From: Acanthaster planci
Taxonomy: Eukaryota; Echinodermata; Asteroidea; Valvatida; Acanthasteridae
Length of the DNA: 64,000 bases
Assembly: GCF_001949145.1 (NCBI RefSeq)
Contig: NW_019091437.1
Location: forward strand, 857,287 to 921,286
Direction: 5' to 3'
Under the pieces are notes generated by a model. It worked only from the letters and a program-made list of their open reading frames with translations. It ran no database searches and was not told where the DNA came from. The position numbers were made by a program, and so were the translations under genes. Shown piece after piece: positions 63,701-64,000 of the stretch; position 1 is the stretch's first letter; each line of letters begins with the position of its first letter.

Positions 63701-63897
63701 CCAAAATCACTTTTGAGCAGTAGGCCTAAGCATTCTTTGTCGTGTTCACTTCTACCCAATCATAGGACACCCTTGACAGTGAGGACTTTACAGACAGTAT
63801 GGCTCCCGACATTTACTCCTATTTTCTAGCCAAGAACACACCAGCCAAGGAGCTTCTTGGGTATATGCTGGATCTACTCACAGCCAATCTGGACACA
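54762..63897 (+). CDS. Mitochondrial-clan cytochrome P450, gene C (exons 1-5; 3' end outside window)
   Basis: Visible coding exons: 54762-55006, 58732-58923, 60993-61216, 61532-61779, 63766-63897, together 1041 nt or 347 residues, ending at the I-helix Asp-Thr before a GTAAGT donor. Exons 3, 4 and 5 have exactly the gene B lengths (224, 248, 132), exon 2 is three bases longer and exon 1 three bases shorter. All phases match. The basic leader begins MYRCCQVFGKFLR and the PGP hinge is in EEIPGPRLWP. The heme Cys, ExxR and PERW motifs belong to exons that must lie right of position 64000. The I-helix reads TANLDT, unlike VSMDT in gene B. The first 120 nt of exon 2 are almost identical to gene B, then diverge abruptly. 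Function as for gene B; substrate unknown. No break is seen, so the gene looks intact as far as it goes. Confidence 0.9.
57583..57699. repeat. Small foldback element, gene C intron 1
   Basis: TAGGTTTGCGGTAGCAC (57591-57607) and its complement GTGCCATCGCAAACCTG (57675-57691) form the core of arms about 36 bp long, extended by AAACT/AGTTT and TATGGAT/ATCCATG. The centre is about 43 bp. The word TTGCGGTAGCACC also occurs near 54179, upstream of gene C, and suggests a related fragment there. Confidence 0.75.
59467..59654. repeat. MITE with about 57 bp inverted arms, gene C intron 2
   Basis: The left end CACTCTAAAAACTCCCGGGT continues into CAGATTGACCCAGAATCGGG and TCCCATT. The right end is the reverse complement with only a few mismatches, ending AGAGTG at 59654. 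The short centre again contains GGGTCAAA/TTTGACCC words. The high arm identity indicates a young element. It is 188 bp with no coding capacity. Confidence 0.9.
60072..60525. repeat. Second copy of the 491 bp element, inverted, gene C intron 2
   Basis: The left end (GTGCACTGTCCTAATTCAAG) and right end (CTTGAATTTCAGTTAGTGCAG) resemble the terminal repeats of 46379-46869. Interior blocks GGATCAACTCCCTAG (near 60180) and GGGTTGTCACTTGAAAAA (near 60270) are reverse complements of blocks in that element. The copy is more diverged at its ends and its boundaries are approximate. Confidence 0.65.
62609..62625 (+). repeat. (AT)n microsatellite, gene C intron 4
   Basis: A short run of alternating A and T lies in an otherwise featureless AT-rich 2 kb intron. 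Confidence 0.85.
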
Positions 63898-64000
63898 GTA
63901 AGTTTCAGCGATCTTAGAAGGAATGCTGGTTTTTGTTCTCGACCATAACTTATCGCCAAAAGATGGCACAATCTCAAATAAACCGCTATCACACACGCCA

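Noticed and set aside
1-64000. CRISPR arrays, bacterial operons, riboswitches, rRNA
   Set aside because: No regularly spaced direct repeats, ribosome-binding sites or rRNA-like segments were seen, and the gene structure is plainly eukaryotic.

Overview
This is eukaryotic genomic DNA. The genes are split by introns with GT-AG boundaries, the intergenic stretches are long, and miniature inverted-repeat elements, microsatellites and an assembly gap (N run at 53469-53513) are scattered through it. Two short palindromes, TACATGTA and TAGGCCTA, are strikingly frequent. My impression is that this is a marine invertebrate deuterostome (echinoderm, hemichordate or amphioxus type). That is inference from the gene family and sequence style, not something the window proves.

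The recognisable genes are three head-to-tail plus-strand genes for mitochondrial-clan cytochrome P450 enzymes. Gene A spans 26538-34910 with 9 coding exons and encodes 564 aa. Gene B spans 42742-51854 with 9 coding exons and encodes 532 aa. Gene C runs from 54762 to beyond the window: exons 1-5 (347 aa) are present, and the K-helix and heme exons lie to the right. All exon models were joined by hand, and reading frame and intron phase stay consistent throughout. A and B carry the I-helix Asp-Thr-Thr, the ExxR, a PERW motif and the Cys-x-Gly-Arg-Arg heme loop typical of mitochondrial P450s, which receive electrons from adrenodoxin-type ferredoxins. B and C are a recent tandem pair. Their exon 2-5 sizes match almost exactly, and identical-looking sequence is interrupted by sharply divergent blocks where substrate-recognition sites are expected. 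A is an older relative: six of its eight introns match B in position and phase, and two (introns 1 and 4) do not.

Layout: 1 to about 26180 has no gene I can recognise (one weak minus-strand candidate exon at 14800-14938), plus repeats and a G-quadruplex-like run. Gene A has a TATA box and a probable 5' UTR intron before the start codon, and an AATAAA after the stop. 35030-42640 is intergenic and repeat-rich, with an interleaved pair of inverted repeats. Gene B follows. Then comes a 2.9 kb spacer with a long hairpin and a decayed Tc1/mariner-type transposon containing the gap. Gene C follows.

The introns and spacers hold several families of short non-autonomous elements. Three families appear twice or more, and one is present in introns of both B and C. 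The most interesting biology is the P450 cluster itself: a small array that seems to diversify substrate-contact segments while its framework stays nearly fixed.
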